Assembly (NCBI GenBank): GCA_963702765.1 | Contig: CAVPEB010000005.1 | Location: forward strand, 1 to 64,000 | Source: DATMNR01 sp963702765 | GTDB taxonomy: Bacteria; Chloroflexota; Ktedonobacteria; Ktedonobacterales; Ktedonobacteraceae | Direction: 5' to 3' | Length of the DNA: 64,000 nucleotides | In this document: positions 63,774 through 64,000 of the stretch, in pieces | Layout: the number at the start of each line of letters is the position of its first letter | How positions within the stretch are numbered: the stretch's first letter is position 1 | Notes under the pieces: model-generated | What the model was told of the DNA's origin: nothing | Databases searched by the model: none | The model's input: the letters and a program-made list of their open reading frames with translations, nothing else | Position numbers and translations under genes: made by a program

Positions 63774-64000
63774 GCAGTCCCCTACAACTTTTTGTTCAAT
63801 TCAAATGCTGTTGATTACAATTAGGAAGCTCAATTTGAATAATTACGTCCAGATGCTTGTATTGTACTCTTAAGATACACTCCACGCAATTAAAACGTGA
63901 TAGACAGTTAAAAGGTACTTTGAAGAAGGGATATGGAATGAATTTGAAAGATTATCGTATGTTTCTTTGTGCTTCGACGGCTTGATTGAGAAGTGTTTTT
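63774..64000. other. Window end, no gene assigned
   Basis: AT-rich intergenic DNA. A plus-strand ATG at 63938 with GAAGAAGGG upstream opens a frame of only 15 codons before TGA, too short to call. Confidence 0.3.

Overview
The window is a stretch of bacterial chromosome with one 23S rRNA gene and about 55 protein genes or gene remnants. Gene content suggests a member of Chloroflexota, probably class Ktedonobacteria: serine/threonine kinases with multi-pass membrane tails, a GlcD/E/F glycolate oxidase, FolE2, GT87 and PIG-V type membrane glycosyltransferases, a short single-domain XylG, several TnpB-only elements, and very long near-perfect hairpins between genes. This placement is an inference from gene content and moderate GC, not from a sequence search.

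Layout. 1-3400: 23S rRNA bracketed by a complementary processing stem, with no 5S or tRNA after it, then a strong hairpin terminator. 3400-8966 (minus): glycolate oxidase operon glcD-glcE-(RlmM-like 23S rRNA methyltransferase)-glcF. 9119-12999 (minus): a lamin-tail-domain surface protein gene cut into three pieces by two unrelated TnpB elements and also frameshifted. 13033-17410 (minus): small membrane protein, RsfS, FolE2, PIG-L deacetylase, MutY-like glycosylase and a cysteine-containing small protein. 17411-18209: intergenic region with a perfect 50-bp palindrome, then a 47-residue zinc-ribbon protein with its own promoter and terminator. 19349-20563: galactokinase pseudogene with three in-frame stops, followed by a DppA-type aminopeptidase. 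21469-25356 (minus): a multidrug efflux operon headed by an unusual tandem-HTH TetR regulator with a 33-bp palindromic operator. 25566-26930: FHA-domain pseudokinase. 27172-32818: membrane glycosyltransferases, DedA, and an E1 alpha/beta 2-oxoacid dehydrogenase pair. 33041-35072: GH42 beta-galactosidase pseudogene with three frameshifts. 35069-39035: methyltransferase, maleylacetate reductase, VOC dioxygenase-like protein, GNAT and esterase. 39086-44462: NUDIX, membrane protein, CoiA-like nuclease, YtxH protein, a frameshifted glutamine-synthetase-like gene and a trpF remnant. 44634-48188: xylose-type ABC importer. 48291-51157: NUDIX, secreted esterase, Sua5. 51158-53026: unassigned DNA and a third, divergent TnpB. 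53024-64000: M20 peptidase and PucR regulator, a 39-residue basic protein, TPR protein, MiaB, GH5 glucanase, a membrane-tailed kinase, a frameshifted RibD-C reductase and an integral membrane protein.

Two themes stand out. First, gene decay: galactokinase and beta-galactosidase, consecutive steps of lactose/galactose use, are both broken, as are the glutamine-synthetase-like gene, trpF, the RibD-C gene and the lamin-tail gene. Second, three TnpB genes of three different lineages occur in one window, two of them inside the same host gene. The tandem-HTH TetR with its exceptionally long operator and the kinase lacking its catalytic aspartate are the best candidates for unusual regulatory biology.
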